26,073 nucleotides of DNA from DATJGF01 sp035495315 (GTDB lineage Bacteria > Verrucomicrobiota > Verrucomicrobiia > Limisphaerales > UBA8199), in the NCBI GenBank assembly GCA_035495315.1, contig DATJGF010000213.1, forward strand, positions 1-26,073, in the 5' to 3' direction. The notes under the pieces were generated by a model. That model did not search any database, had not been told where the DNA came from, and saw nothing but the letters and a program-made list of their open reading frames with translations. A program made the position numbers and the translations under genes. Shown in pieces: positions 1 to 5,892 of the stretch (positions are counted from its first letter, which is position 1; every line of letters begins with the position of its first letter).

Positions 1-1
1 G

Positions 2-532
2 GCGGACTGGGGAATCCCAGCCGTATTGGTTTGGCTAACCCGCGAAGTGGAGCAGGGTCTGGCGAGTAGCTGGGACTTATTGAACTGGCGACGGGCAACT
101 GCCTCTTGCTTATTGGCCGCTCCCCTTTTCCTGCATGCGACGAACGATTTGGATCGGCGTTACACCGGGTGCTTAAGCGAGGCCTTTTTGGACACGAAAG
201 AACCGTCGTTGGCAGATTGGCTACCGGAGCCCACTGGGATCTTCTACAGCGCGCATATGGAGTTTTTCTATAACACCTTTTACAAAAACCCGAGCGGCAA
301 TTGGCGGTACATCATTGGAATGGAACCCGCGTTAATGCCTGACGATGATTTGCAAATTTTCCGGTCCATCGAGCGCAATCAATTTGCGCTTAAGGCTTAC
401 CAGCCCTGGGTCAACAAAATGAGACCAGGGGATCGGCTGGCGGTGCCTTGCTCAGCGCAACCCGCTTTGCCACAACTGGAATGGATCAACGCCGGAGGCG
501 GCACCTGGATCGGCCGACTTCCTCACCCATGA
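2..532 (+). CDS. C-terminal part of an unrecognised protein (5' end outside window)
   Basis: The reading frame is open from the first full codon at position 2, so this is the last 176 residues of a longer protein; the TTG at 26 need not be the real start. The visible part is rich in aromatic residues, with MEFFYNTFYKNPSGNWRYI near the middle and IGMEPALMPDDDLQIFRSI after it. A moderately hydrophobic stretch (ASCLLAAPLFLHA) lies near the left edge, but no clear membrane helix, signal peptide or catalytic motif can be seen. The C-terminus is PQLEWINAGGGTWIGRLPHP. I do not recognise the family; it resembles the style of Verrucomicrobial conserved hypothetical proteins. The stop codon sits at the base of a perfect hairpin. 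It is not one of the str-operon genes that often precede rpsJ. Confidence 0.7.
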   Translation, partial: ADWGIPAVLVWLTREVEQGLASSWDLLNWRRATASCLLAAPLFLHATNDLDRRYTGCLSEAFLDTKEPSLADWLPEPTGIFYSAHMEFFYNTFYKNPSGNWRYIIGMEPALMPDDDLQIFRSIERNQFALKAYQPWVNKMRPGDRLAVPCSAQPALPQLEWINAGGGTWIGRLPHP

Positions 533-553
533 GCTATGGCGGTTCCATAGCTC
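531..553 (+). terminator. Perfect hairpin on the stop codon of the upstream gene
   Basis: GAGCTATGG (531-539) pairs exactly with CCATAGCTC (545-553) around a CGGTT loop. The stop TGA (530-532) lies at its foot. No T-run follows, so it may be a transcript-end stabiliser or a T-less terminator rather than a classical intrinsic terminator. Confidence 0.45.
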
Positions 554-663
554 GCGGGAGAACGTAAGCTTTGGTCCAACTCCTTGCCCAGACATCATTT
601 CTTTGGGCACCATGCGCGGAAATGGTTCACCCGGACGCCATTACCCGTACTCTTACGGCGCCG
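554..663. other. Gene-free stretch between upstream gene and IS
   Basis: I see no gene, tRNA or convincing promoter here. It is the left flank of the insertion sequence. The last bases before the IS (664) show no direct repeat with the first bases after its right end (2148), so no target duplication is evident. Confidence 0.5.
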
Positions 664-725
664 TGCGCCAAAACTAACTGTTACCCGAGGGAGTGATTCG
701 TTGCGCCAAAATAGGTGTTACCCGA
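664..725 (+). repeat. Left IS end, two tandem copies of the terminal unit
   Basis: Copies at 664-690 (TGCGCCAAAA, CTAAC, TGTTACCCGAG) and 701-725 (TTGCGCCAAAA, TAGG, TGTTACCCGA) lie 38 bp apart in the same orientation. Both are inverted relative to the two copies at the right end. Confidence 0.75.
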
Positions 726-801
726 TGGCGGCTTTGTTTTGTTGGTTTCAGTGTCTTTTCTGTTGGTAGTTTTTCCCGGGTTAGATAGCGAGATAAAACG
801 A

Positions 802-843
802 GCAGGGGGGCGGCTGGCGAGCCTCCAGCTCGCGCCCCCCTGC
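802..843 (-). terminator. Strong GC-rich hairpin downstream of the transposase gene
   Basis: GCAGGGGGGC (802-811) pairs with GCCCCCCTGC (834-843), and GCGAGC (817-822) with GCTCGC (828-833) around a CTCCA loop, leaving a five-base bulge. Read leftward, it lies 55-100 bp beyond the transposase stop and is followed within a few bases by TTTT, so it may end the transposase transcript. Confidence 0.5.
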
Positions 844-897
844 GGTCGAACACCCCTGATCCAAAGGGGGGGTATGGGGGGCGGGTTATTCACACTT

Positions 898-2061
898 TCA
901 GGGGCGTGCCTGGCGCTTGGCCGCAATAGCTTTTAAGCTTCGATCGACTTCACGTTTCAAGGCGAAGGGATTGAGTCGGGCTTTTTCGTGCTGCAAGCGT
1001 AATTTGGTTTGCGGCGTCACCTCGGAACTGGCCAACACCCGCGCCAAAGGCGTTTGGGCGACTCCGTAAATGCGCTTGAGCCGACCTTCGGTGCGTTCCT
1101 TGCGCTCCAGCTTGAGACTGGCGTGAAAGTAATTGAGCAACTGCCCATAAGCTCCCTTGACCAGCACATTGATTGGTTCGACTACTTCGGGGTTGTCGTG
1201 CCGCTCATAGCCAAAGCACTGCCGAATGTGGGTCCAGTTCTTCTGTTCGACATGCGCGTTGTCATCCTTCTTCCAGGGGCGACTGCGCGTCATGAACACC
1301 GGTCGCGGCCGCTGTTGCAGCCACTTCATCACGTGGTGATTCAAGAACTCCCCGCCGTTGTCGCTGTCCAATCCCAGCAGCGCAAAAGGCAGGCCGGCTT
1401 CGATATTTTGCAAAGCGGCCAGTGTTGCCACTTGGCCCCGCCCCCAGAGCGCTCGCACTTCCACCCAGGTCGTAGCGTAATCGACCCCATCGAGCATCCA
1501 GACAAATTCCCCGGCCACGCTGCCCCCACACAGCGCCACCGTATCGACTTCCAGCCACCCCGCCTTGTTATCCTCCCACACGCTGCCACGAATCGGAATC
1601 TGATGGCGCAGCAACGTCCCCGGCCGCGTCAGCGTACGACCTACCCCTTGAACTCGTAGTGGCGCCAGCAATCGGTCCAGCGTTCTCGCGCTAGCCTCCA
1701 ACAGCTTGTCCCGCGCTTCGGCCGGCAGTTTGCGCTCGTACGCCTCATAGGCCGGGATCCACTCCGGCAACATCGCTACCAGGCGCCGACCACACGCGTA
1801 ATCGCTCGCCTGCCAAATCGGCCGCAGCCAAGGCAGTAAGACCCTAGGCTCATAGCTGACCGGCCGCCCGGCGTTGATCCACGGCATCGGTTCCACCTCC
1901 GGTGCCCCCAACGCCCGAACGGCCGACTTGCGATGATAACTCAGCAACTCCTGCGCTTGGTCTAACAGCCTGCGCTTATGCTTCGACCCGGCGGTCCGAT
2001 ATCGCCGCCGTAACTTCTCCAAAATCTCTTTCCGCGTCGTTTGACTCATGGTTTTGTCCAT
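898..2061 (-). CDS. IS transposase, integrase-catalytic-domain (DDE) type
   Basis: This protein of 387 residues catalyses cut-and-join of the surrounding element. The N-terminal third (KEILEKLRRRYRTAGSKHKRR and following) is basic and probably helix-turn-helix. The rve-type catalytic core shows the three acidic residues: D173 in GWLEVDTVALCGG, D234 in LDSDNGGEF and E272 in DDNAHVEQKNW, with 37 residues between the second and third. HVEQKNWTHIRQCFGYERHD is typical of integrase-like transposases of the IS481/ISNCY kind; I cannot assign the family exactly. The frame stays open upstream to an ATG at 2148, but those codons run through the terminal repeats, so I prefer the ATG at 2061 (MDKTMSQ), with 2049 as an alternative. 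The gene appears intact. Confidence 0.9.
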   Translation of the reverse strand: MDKTMSQTTRKEILEKLRRRYRTAGSKHKRRLLDQAQELLSYHRKSAVRALGAPEVEPMPWINAGRPVSYEPRVLLPWLRPIWQASDYACGRRLVAMLPEWIPAYEAYERKLPAEARDKLLEASARTLDRLLAPLRVQGVGRTLTRPGTLLRHQIPIRGSVWEDNKAGWLEVDTVALCGGSVAGEFVWMLDGVDYATTWVEVRALWGRGQVATLAALQNIEAGLPFALLGLDSDNGGEFLNHHVMKWLQQRPRPVFMTRSRPWKKDDNAHVEQKNWTHIRQCFGYERHDNPEVVEPINVLVKGAYGQLLNYFHASLKLERKERTEGRLKRIYGVAQTPLARVLASSEVTPQTKLRLQHEKARLNPFALKREVDRSLKAIAAKRQARP

Positions 2062-2069
2062 TTCGCCAC

Positions 2070-2147
2070 GGTAACAGTTGGTTTTGGCGCAACGTATCAT
2101 TTCTCCACATTTTACCACCCCTCTCGGGTAACAATACTTTTGGCGCA
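2070..2147 (-). repeat. Right IS end, two tandem copies of the terminal unit
   Basis: Read on the minus strand, the outer copy (2147-2123) is TGCGCCAAAA, GTAT, TGTTACCCGAG and the inner copy (2092-2070) is TTGCGCCAAAA, CCAAC, TGTTACC. They are spaced 56 bp, against 38 bp at the left end. The inner copy ends just ahead of the likely transposase start at 2061, so transposase binding could also repress its own gene. Confidence 0.75.
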
Positions 2148-2190
2148 ATTCGCGGTTTGCGGATTGTTCTTAAAAATTGCCAAAATCCTG

Positions 2191-2218
2191 TTGCAGGCGA
2201 GAGGTTGTTTGGTATATT
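2191..2218 (+). promoter_or_regulatory. Likely sigma-70 promoter of the S10 operon
   Basis: TTGCAG (2191-2196) and TATATT (2213-2218) are separated by 16 bp, giving a start near 2225 and an AT-rich leader of about 60 nt before rpsJ. The promoter lies only 44 bp beyond the right end of the IS. The match is by eye; the -35 is imperfect. Confidence 0.5.
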
Positions 2219-2286
2219 CCGCGTTCCATTTCCCGATGCCGGGAAGGGAATTAGTTTAAAACCATTAACAGACAATTGTTCTTTGT

Positions 2287-2595
2287 ATGGCTGGACAACG
2301 CATTCGTATTCGTCTTAAGGCCTATGATCACCGGGTCATAGACCAATCGGCCCGCGACATCGCCGATACCGTCAAGCGCACTGGCGCCCGAGTCGCAGGT
2401 CCCATCCCGTTACCCACTCGCATCGAGCGGTTCACTGTGCAGCGCTCACCTCACGCGGATAAGAAGTCACAGGAGACTTTCGAGCAGCGCACACACAAAC
2501 GCCTGATCGACATCATCGAACCGACGGCAAAGACCGTCGACGAATTGAAGAAGCTGAATCTGCCGGCCGGGGTCGACATCACGATTAAGATCTAG
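2287..2595 (+). CDS. rpsJ: 30S ribosomal protein S10
   Basis: This is the full-length 102-residue S10, a component of the 30S head that in other bacteria also acts as the NusE transcription factor. The sequence QRIRIRLKAYDHRVIDQSA, then VAGPIPLPTRIERFTVQRSPHADKKS with EQRTHKRLIDI is the standard S10 pattern from end to end. It is the first gene of an S10-type operon, followed 84 bp later by rplC. The ATG at 2287 has no Shine-Dalgarno sequence; it follows an unstructured AT-rich leader (GACAATTGTTCTTTGT). The gene expected upstream in many genomes (tuf or fusA) is missing; instead an IS and an unrelated gene end are found. Confidence 0.97.
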   Translation: MAGQRIRIRLKAYDHRVIDQSARDIADTVKRTGARVAGPIPLPTRIERFTVQRSPHADKKSQETFEQRTHKRLIDIIEPTAKTVDELKKLNLPAGVDITIKI

Positions 2596-2679
2596 CGTAG
2601 CGCGCCACGGCCTGCGGGCGCTCCTGTGAGTGCCGATCGCAACAGCGCCTAAACCGATAACCTCATTACATATGATTTT

Positions 2680-3375
2680 ATGCCAGTAGGACTTTTAGGG
2701 AAAAAGCTCGGACAGACGCGAGTCTACGACGCCAAAGGCGTGATCACGCCGGTGACCATTGTGCTCGCGGGTCCCAACCGCGTGCTGCAATGCAAAACCC
2801 AGCAAAGCGACGGTTACAACGCTGTGCAATTGGGATTTAATGACCAAAAAGAACACCGTGTCACCAAAGCATTGCTGGGCCACATCAAAAAATCCAACGG
2901 CGCGGCGGTAAAGCGCATCCAGGAATTCCGCGATTTTTCGAAAGAGGTCAAGCCCGGTGACGTGGTCGGGGCGACTTTGTTCGCGCCCGGCGATTATGTG
3001 GACGCGATTGGCGTGACCAAGGGCCGTGGGTTTGAAGGCGTCGTCGGGCGCCACTCGTTTCGCGGCGGCGATTCGACGCACGGCGCCAAGGGGTGGCATC
3101 GTCGTTCGGGAGCCATCGGTCAACGTTTGTTCCCGGGCACCGTCATGCGCGGGATGCGCATGCCGGGTCATATGGGACAGGTGCGTCGCACGGTTCAGAA
3201 TCTCGAAGTTATCCAGGTCCGGGAAACGGACAACGTGTTGCTGATCCGCGGCGCGGTGCCGGGCTCAAACGGGGATTATGTGGTTATTCGTGAATCCAAG
3301 AAGCGGCCGAAGGGCTGGAGACCACATGCCGAGCGTCCGGAGAACATAAAGAAGGCCGAAGCAAAGAAGAAGTAG
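2680..3375 (+). CDS. rplC: 50S ribosomal protein L3
   Basis: L3 binds 23S rRNA early in assembly and reaches towards the peptidyl-transferase centre. The start MPVGLLGKKLGQTRVYD and the central loop GRGFEGVVGRHSFRGGDSTH followed by RRSGAIGQ and RLFPGTVMRGMRMPGHMG are diagnostic. The glutamine of GAIGQ corresponds to the one that PrmB methylates in enterobacteria. At 231 residues it is about 20 longer than the usual 206-211; the excess is a basic C-terminal tail (from RPKGWRPHAERPEN to KKAEAKKK). The ATG at 2680 has no Shine-Dalgarno sequence. The next gene, rplD, starts 35 bp downstream. Confidence 0.97.
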   Translation: MPVGLLGKKLGQTRVYDAKGVITPVTIVLAGPNRVLQCKTQQSDGYNAVQLGFNDQKEHRVTKALLGHIKKSNGAAVKRIQEFRDFSKEVKPGDVVGATLFAPGDYVDAIGVTKGRGFEGVVGRHSFRGGDSTHGAKGWHRRSGAIGQRLFPGTVMRGMRMPGHMGQVRRTVQNLEVIQVRETDNVLLIRGAVPGSNGDYVVIRESKKRPKGWRPHAERPENIKKAEAKKK

Positions 3376-3410
3376 TCGACTGTTGAATCAGGCTTAAGGC
3401 CGTTGATCTT

Positions 3411-4037
3411 ATGAAGCTTACAATCAAAGATACAAAAGGGAATAACCAGGGCGAGCTGGAAGTAAAATTCCCACTGATCGAAGACGGGAAGGGAACTCAG
3501 GCAGTCCACGACGTTGTCGTTGCCTACCAGGCCGCTCAACGCATGGGCACCGCGTGCACCAAGACGATGGGTGAGGTGGCCGGCACGGGCAAAAAGCCGT
3601 GGCGCCAGAAGGGCACAGGACGCGCTCGCGCCGGTTCGTTCGCCTCGCCATTGTGGCGTGGCGGTGGCGTGGTGTTTGGTCCGAAACCGCGTGACTTCAG
3701 CAAAAAGGTTTCGCGCCAAACCAAACAGTTGGCCTTGCGCAAAGCGTTGTCGGAAAGGCTGCGCGCCGGCGACGTGCTGGTGGTGGATGACCTCAAGTTG
3801 GATTCCGCCAAGACCAAAGACTTCGTCGGAGTTCTGGCCGCGTTAGAACTTAAAGGGAGTGCTCTGATTGTTTCCCAAGCCTCGGATAAAAACCTGACAC
3901 TTGCCTCCCGCAACGTGCGGAATGTGGCTTTGGCCACCAGCGAATCACTGAACACCTACGATGTGCTGCGCCCGGATAAACTGGTCTTCACTCGCGGCGC
4001 GTTTGAGCAAATTGAAAATCGCCTGACCAAGGAATAG
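3411..4037 (+). CDS. rplD: 50S ribosomal protein L4
   Basis: L4 is a primary 23S rRNA binder lining the exit tunnel and, in enterobacteria, the autoregulator of the S10 operon; whether it regulates here cannot be seen. The 208 residues are of normal length. The extended loop is clear: GKKPWRQKGTGRARAGSFA, then PLWRGGGVVFGPKPRDFS. The C-terminal Rossmann-like part (VLVVDDLKLDSAKTKDF and ALIVSQ) is also present. The stop overlaps almost directly with the next gene (1 bp to rplW), so the two are translationally linked. No obvious S10-leader-like structure was identified upstream of rpsJ. Confidence 0.97.
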   Translation: MKLTIKDTKGNNQGELEVKFPLIEDGKGTQAVHDVVVAYQAAQRMGTACTKTMGEVAGTGKKPWRQKGTGRARAGSFASPLWRGGGVVFGPKPRDFSKKVSRQTKQLALRKALSERLRAGDVLVVDDLKLDSAKTKDFVGVLAALELKGSALIVSQASDKNLTLASRNVRNVALATSESLNTYDVLRPDKLVFTRGAFEQIENRLTKE

Positions 4038-4038
4038 C

Positions 4039-4320
4039 ATGAACACTTTTGAGATCATCAAAACGGTGCGGTTGACCGAGAAAGGTACGCGCCAGGCCGA
4101 GAGTTTCAATCAATACACCGTCGTAGCCGATCGACGCGCGAACAAGACCCAAATACGCCAGGCGGTTCAGGACCTGTTCAAGGTCAAAGTCGTGAAGGTT
4201 AACACGCTGAACGTCCATGGTAAATATCGCCGGCAACGCACCAAACAGGCCGGCCAGGCGCCTGACTGGAAAAAGGCGATTGTCACCTTGAAAGAAGGCG
4301 ACAAGATCGTGCTGACGTAG
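4039..4320 (+). CDS. rplW: 50S ribosomal protein L23
   Basis: L23 sits at the tunnel exit and docks trigger factor and SRP. The 93-residue sequence has the family pattern: IIKTVRLTEKGT at the start, then YTVVADRRANKTQIRQAVQDLF, VKVVKVNTLNVHGKYRR and a C-terminal WKKAIVTLKEGDKIVL. AAGGAA just before the ATG, in the end of rplD, could serve as its ribosome-binding site, unlike the other genes of the block. In the common order rplB (L2) follows within tens of bases; here transcription instead runs into a palindromic element and an oppositely oriented gene, so the operon stops after four genes. Confidence 0.96.
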   Translation: MNTFEIIKTVRLTEKGTRQAESFNQYTVVADRRANKTQIRQAVQDLFKVKVVKVNTLNVHGKYRRQRTKQAGQAPDWKKAIVTLKEGDKIVLT

Positions 4321-4353
4321 ATTAGGTTGCCGCACCTTGACGGACAAATCGTG

Positions 4354-4420
4354 GTAGGGCCTGCTCGCCTAGCGGGCCACGCAAAGGATGGATCCGGCCT
4401 GCTCGGCGAGCAGGCCCTAC
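4354..4420. repeat. Palindromic extragenic element between convergent genes
   Basis: A 16-bp arm, GTAGGGCCTGCTCGCC (4354-4369), is repeated in exact inverted form at 4405-4420. The right arm also lies in its own hairpin: GGCCTGCTC (4396-4404) and GAGCAGGCC (4408-4416) around GGC. It lies between the ends of rplW and the TIM-barrel gene and could terminate both. The wording resembles dispersed REP-like elements, but only one copy is in this window. Confidence 0.7.
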
Positions 4421-4427
4421 CCTGTGG

Positions 4428-5297
4428 TCAAATCGCCGCCAGAACTCCTCTGATATAACCAAAGGACTCTCTCATCGCTGCAACGGGAGCGTCTGCTTTG
4501 GCTTCATATTCCAGCGCCAGGTGATAGCCATACCTGATCTTCACCAGGGTCTTGAGCACACCGACAATATCAATAATTCCGCGTCCCACCTCAACGGTTG
4601 TGCCCTTCGCCGATGGCTCGGTGATGTCTTTGATATGGAAATCGTAAAGACGTCCAGCGCACTTCTTGATGATCGGAATTGGATCCTGACCAATGATGAC
4701 AGTATGGCCTAAGTCCATACAGATCCCCATTAAAGGGTTGCGTCGCTCGATCAAATGGAACACGTCCAGCGGCGACGGGTACTTTTTATCCGTCGCGCCG
4801 TGGTTATGAATCGCGACACGGATTTGGAATTCCCGGGCGAGTCGTTCAACCATATCGAGCGCTGCCGGGTCCGGACTGCAAATCAGCGTAGGCATGCCGG
4901 CGTCTTTAGCGTATTGAAAGGCGGCGCGAATCTCGGCTTCATCGTTCTTCAGATAGATCACGCCTCCGCCCATGAGTTTTAATCCGGCGGCTTCGATTTT
5001 CGCGCGCACCAGGTTGCGGTGTTCAGCAGTGCTTTTGAGCGGCAGGTGCACGTCTTTGAGAGAAATGTATCCTACCCTCGCGTCCAGAGTCATCGCGATG
5101 GCCTCTTCGAGGCTGAATTTGCGTAGAGTATAGGAGGTGAGCCCAAGCTTGAGGCCGTGGCACGGATCAGTGTCGGGCTTGGTAAGAACGGCTTTGGCCG
5201 TGACCGGCAAACCTGCTGCCGCCAGCGAGCTGGCACCCATGAGTGTGGCTCGGCAAAAAAAATCGCGTCGAGTTATATTGGCCCAAGGTTTTTTCAT
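4428..5297 (-). CDS. Tat-exported sugar phosphate isomerase/epimerase-like TIM-barrel protein
   Basis: The 289-residue protein begins MKKPWANITRRDFFCRATLM, a twin-arginine signal (TRRDFF, residues 9-14) with a short hydrophobic stretch (GASSLAAAGLPVTAKA), so export by Tat is likely. The body is an AP-endonuclease-2/xylose-isomerase-like barrel: LGLTSYTLRKFSLEEAI, AIHNHGATDKKYPSP, GICMDLGH, LYDFHIKDI and LALEYE near the end supply the usual metal-binding His, Asp and Glu positions. In this family such proteins isomerise or epimerise sugars; the substrate is unknown. The frame extends upstream to 5453, but that part overlaps the divergent SET gene and precedes the Tat motif, so the ATG at 5297 is chosen. 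A related barrel lies at 19584-20453. Confidence 0.85.
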   Translation of the reverse strand: MKKPWANITRRDFFCRATLMGASSLAAAGLPVTAKAVLTKPDTDPCHGLKLGLTSYTLRKFSLEEAIAMTLDARVGYISLKDVHLPLKSTAEHRNLVRAKIEAAGLKLMGGGVIYLKNDEAEIRAAFQYAKDAGMPTLICSPDPAALDMVERLAREFQIRVAIHNHGATDKKYPSPLDVFHLIERRNPLMGICMDLGHTVIIGQDPIPIIKKCAGRLYDFHIKDITEPSAKGTTVEVGRGIIDIVGVLKTLVKIRYGYHLALEYEAKADAPVAAMRESFGYIRGVLAAI

Positions 5298-5358
5298 TTC
5301 GATATAGGCTGAAAGAATTTCATTCCACACCGGCAGGGGGTTGCTGTCGAGCGAGGAA

Positions 5359-5892
5359 ATGAATAGACGCCGTCTCGATTTCGACGACAATGCTATCATG
5401 GAGACTGGAGAACAGGCTGCAAAAGCAGCCTTGGAGCAAACGGCATTGCTCATGTTTAAACCGTCAGCGATTCACGGTTTAGGGGGTTTTGCCAGGTGCG
5501 ATATTGCGTCTCGAACGCGGGTCATCGAGTATGTTGGCCAGAAAATAAATAAGGCCGAGTCGCTAAAGCGCTGCGAACAAAATAACGAATACATTTTCAC
5601 GCTCAATGCTCTCGAAGATCTTGATGGGAACGTCCTTTGGAATCCCGCCCGTTTGTTGAATCATAGCTGCGCTCCCAATTGTGATGCCGAGTTCCAACAG
5701 GGCGAGATCTGGATTGTCGCCCGGCGCCTGATTCGCGCCGGTGAAGAAGTAACCTTCAATTACGAGTACGACCTGGAGGATTATGAGCAGTACCCGTGCA
5801 ACTGTCAGTCAGCCAATTGCGTTGGATTTATTGTATCGGAAGAGTTATTTGACCATGTCAGGGGCAAACTGGACCAGCTAATTCGACTGTAG
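5359..5892 (+). CDS. SET-domain protein (putative protein lysine methyltransferase)
   Basis: SET enzymes transfer a methyl group from S-adenosylmethionine to protein lysines. All the signature parts are visible in 177 residues: GLGGFA (about 40-45) for the cofactor pocket, VIEYVGQ, EYIFTL, the RLLNHSCAPNC knot motif (about 98-108), the EEVTFNYEYD motif (about 129-138) and a post-SET CNCQSANCVGF (Cys 147, 149 and 154) that would complete a zinc site. The domain starts about residue 34, so the N-terminal part is short and of unknown role. ATG 5359 is chosen; ATG 5398 and TTG 5341 are alternatives. Its last 35 bp overlap the end of the convergent pyrophosphorylase gene. The substrate is unknown; a histone-like or ribosomal protein would be the obvious guess. 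Confidence 0.88.
   Translation: MNRRRLDFDDNAIMETGEQAAKAALEQTALLMFKPSAIHGLGGFARCDIASRTRVIEYVGQKINKAESLKRCEQNNEYIFTLNALEDLDGNVLWNPARLLNHSCAPNCDAEFQQGEIWIVARRLIRAGEEVTFNYEYDLEDYEQYPCNCQSANCVGFIVSEELFDHVRGKLDQLIRL

Larger units (their letters stand above)
664..2147 (-). mobile_element. Complete insertion sequence with doubled inverted end repeats
   Basis: The element is about 1.48 kb and is bounded by TGCGCC at 664 and GGCGCA ending at 2147. Each end carries two copies of the same roughly 24-bp unit, TTGCGCCAAAA-N4/5-TGTTACCC: at 664-690 and 701-725 on the left, and, in inverted orientation, at 2070-2092 and 2123-2147 on the right. The single gene is a DDE transposase read leftward. The doubled units look like transposase binding sites. 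No target-site duplication is visible at the chosen ends, so either the exact boundary is off by some bases, the duplication has decayed, or the element makes none. The right end lies about 44 bp from the -35 of rpsJ. Confidence 0.8.

Noticed and set aside
632..663. Possible target duplication or third terminal repeat left of the IS (ACGCCATTACCCG)
   Set aside because: Only a loose likeness to the repeat unit and no counterpart to the right of 2147.
584..936. Small frames between the first gene and the transposase
   Set aside because: They cross the IS terminal repeats and hairpin, have odd composition and no recognisable motif.
1009..1659. 216-residue frame on the plus strand inside the IS
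   Set aside because: Lies antisense to the intact transposase with its DDE motifs; it has no recognisable domain and is a shadow of high-GC coding sequence.
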